Positions 5,160 to 5,344 of a DNA stretch of 5,344 nucleotides are shown one piece after another. This DNA is from an uncultured beta proteobacterium (lineage in GTDB: Bacteria > Pseudomonadota > Gammaproteobacteria > Burkholderiales > Burkholderiaceae_C): contig CAJASG010000306.1 in NCBI GenBank assembly GCA_903944555.1, positions 1-5,344 of the forward strand, given 5' to 3'. The position numbers were made by a program, and so were the translations under genes. Position 1 is the stretch's first letter. Each line of letters begins with the position of its first letter. The notes under the pieces are model-generated. The model saw only the letters and a program-made list of their open reading frames with translations. It ran no database searches and had not been told where the DNA came from.

Positions 5160-5180
5160 CATATTCTACGAGGCTTTATG

Positions 5181-5226
5181 TGGTGGGTCCTGCGTGGCTC
5201 GAACACGCGACCTACTGATTAAGAGT
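5181..5226. other. Candidate attachment-site region (3' half of tRNA-Lys)
   Basis: Tyrosine integrases commonly use the T-arm/3' end or the anticodon arm of tRNA genes as the core. The tRNA 3' side abuts the element, so the crossover would lie here and the element would have restored the 3' end. No second copy of this segment is present in the window, so there is no direct evidence. Inference only. Confidence 0.2.
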
Positions 5227-5256
5227 CAGCTGCTCTACCAACTGAGCTAAGAACCC
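5181..5256 (-). tRNA. tRNA-Lys(CUU)
   Basis: A complete 76-nt cloverleaf is read on the minus strand. The acceptor GGGTTCT pairs with AGGACCC (one T-G pair), followed by discriminator A and encoded CCA. The D-arm is GCTC...GAGC. The anticodon arm is GCTGA/TCAGT around loop CTCTTAA, so the anticodon is CTT (CUU, Lys). The T-arm is GCGTG/CACGC with TTCGAGC. Its 3' end faces the phage-like operon, which makes it a natural candidate integration target. All conserved positions look normal, so it is probably functional. Confidence 0.95.
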
Positions 5257-5283
5257 ACATGTACGGGAAAATTTTTACCATAA

Positions 5284-5315
5284 AAAAGCCTGATATCGTT
5301 AAACATCAGGCTTTT
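5284..5315. terminator. Second hairpin terminator between two tRNA genes
   Basis: GCCTGAT (5288-5294) and ATCAGGC (5305-5311) form a 7-bp stem with a 10-nt loop, flanked by AAAA and TTTT on the two sides. It is weaker than the hairpin at 5127-5159. In the leftward direction it follows the partial tRNA at the window edge by about 10 nt and precedes tRNA-Lys, so it may terminate or attenuate a tRNA transcript or mark a processing site. Confidence 0.65.
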
Positions 5316-5324
5316 CCAAAATGG

Positions 5325-5344
5325 TGGTGGGACGTGCGGGGGTC
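5325..5344 (-). tRNA. 3' end of a second leftward tRNA (partial)
   Basis: Read on the minus strand from the window edge: GACC (end of the T-loop, with the conserved G and A in place), CCCGC (3' T-stem beginning with C61), ACGTCCC (3' acceptor strand), A (discriminator), CCA. All segment lengths fit a tRNA. The anticodon is outside the window, so the amino acid cannot be named. A further CCA follows by chance. The 5' end should begin with a sequence pairing to ACGTCCC. Confidence 0.6.

Noticed and set aside
5322..5344. Second copy of the tRNA-Lys 3' end as an attachment repeat
   Set aside because: The similarity to 5181 onward (TGGTGGG...) is only what any two tRNA 3' ends share; the T-stem and acceptor bases differ, so it is better read as a different tRNA.

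Overview
The window looks like the early recombination end of a prophage or related integrative element in a betaproteobacterium, most likely Comamonadaceae (Rhodoferax/Polaromonas/Acidovorax-like). This placement rests on the G+C-rich coding sequence, the protein families, and a stretch at about 1987-2044 that resembles a short dispersed repeat I associate with that family. It is recalled, not searched.

Layout. Bases 1-255 hold the 5' part of a leftward gene of unknown function that runs off the window. Bases 256-438 are an A+T-rich divergent control region with two dyads built from the same TACCAC/GTGGTA half-site and a plausible rightward promoter whose -10 overlaps one dyad. From 439 to 5086 almost everything is one rightward, tightly packed operon. 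It encodes a 69-aa unknown protein, two overlapping small membrane proteins, a 352-aa coiled-coil protein (DUF1351-like), a RecT-type annealing protein, a YqaJ/lambda-exonuclease-type nuclease, two short unknown proteins, a Rha-family regulator and a small HTH protein of excisionase/AlpA type. Most junctions are 4-8 nt start/stop overlaps, which points to translational coupling.

The biochemical core is the pair RecT + YqaJ exonuclease. The nuclease would resect double-stranded ends to single strands, and RecT would coat and anneal them. The coiled-coil protein just upstream is a frequent companion of such pairs. Rha and the HTH protein at the end fit a temperate-phage or mobile-element role (host interference or regulation, and directionality of excision).

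Right end. After 5086 there is a short gap with an 11-bp tandem direct repeat, a strong bidirectional terminator (5127-5159), an intact leftward tRNA-Lys(CUU) at 5181-5256, a second similar hairpin (5284-5315), and what looks like the 3' end of another leftward tRNA at the window edge. The element thus meets the 3' side of a tRNA, a classic integration target, but no integrase gene lies between the HTH gene and the tRNA. I see no wholly new system. The least explained parts are the two membrane proteins that open the recombination operon, the operator array and the missing integrase.
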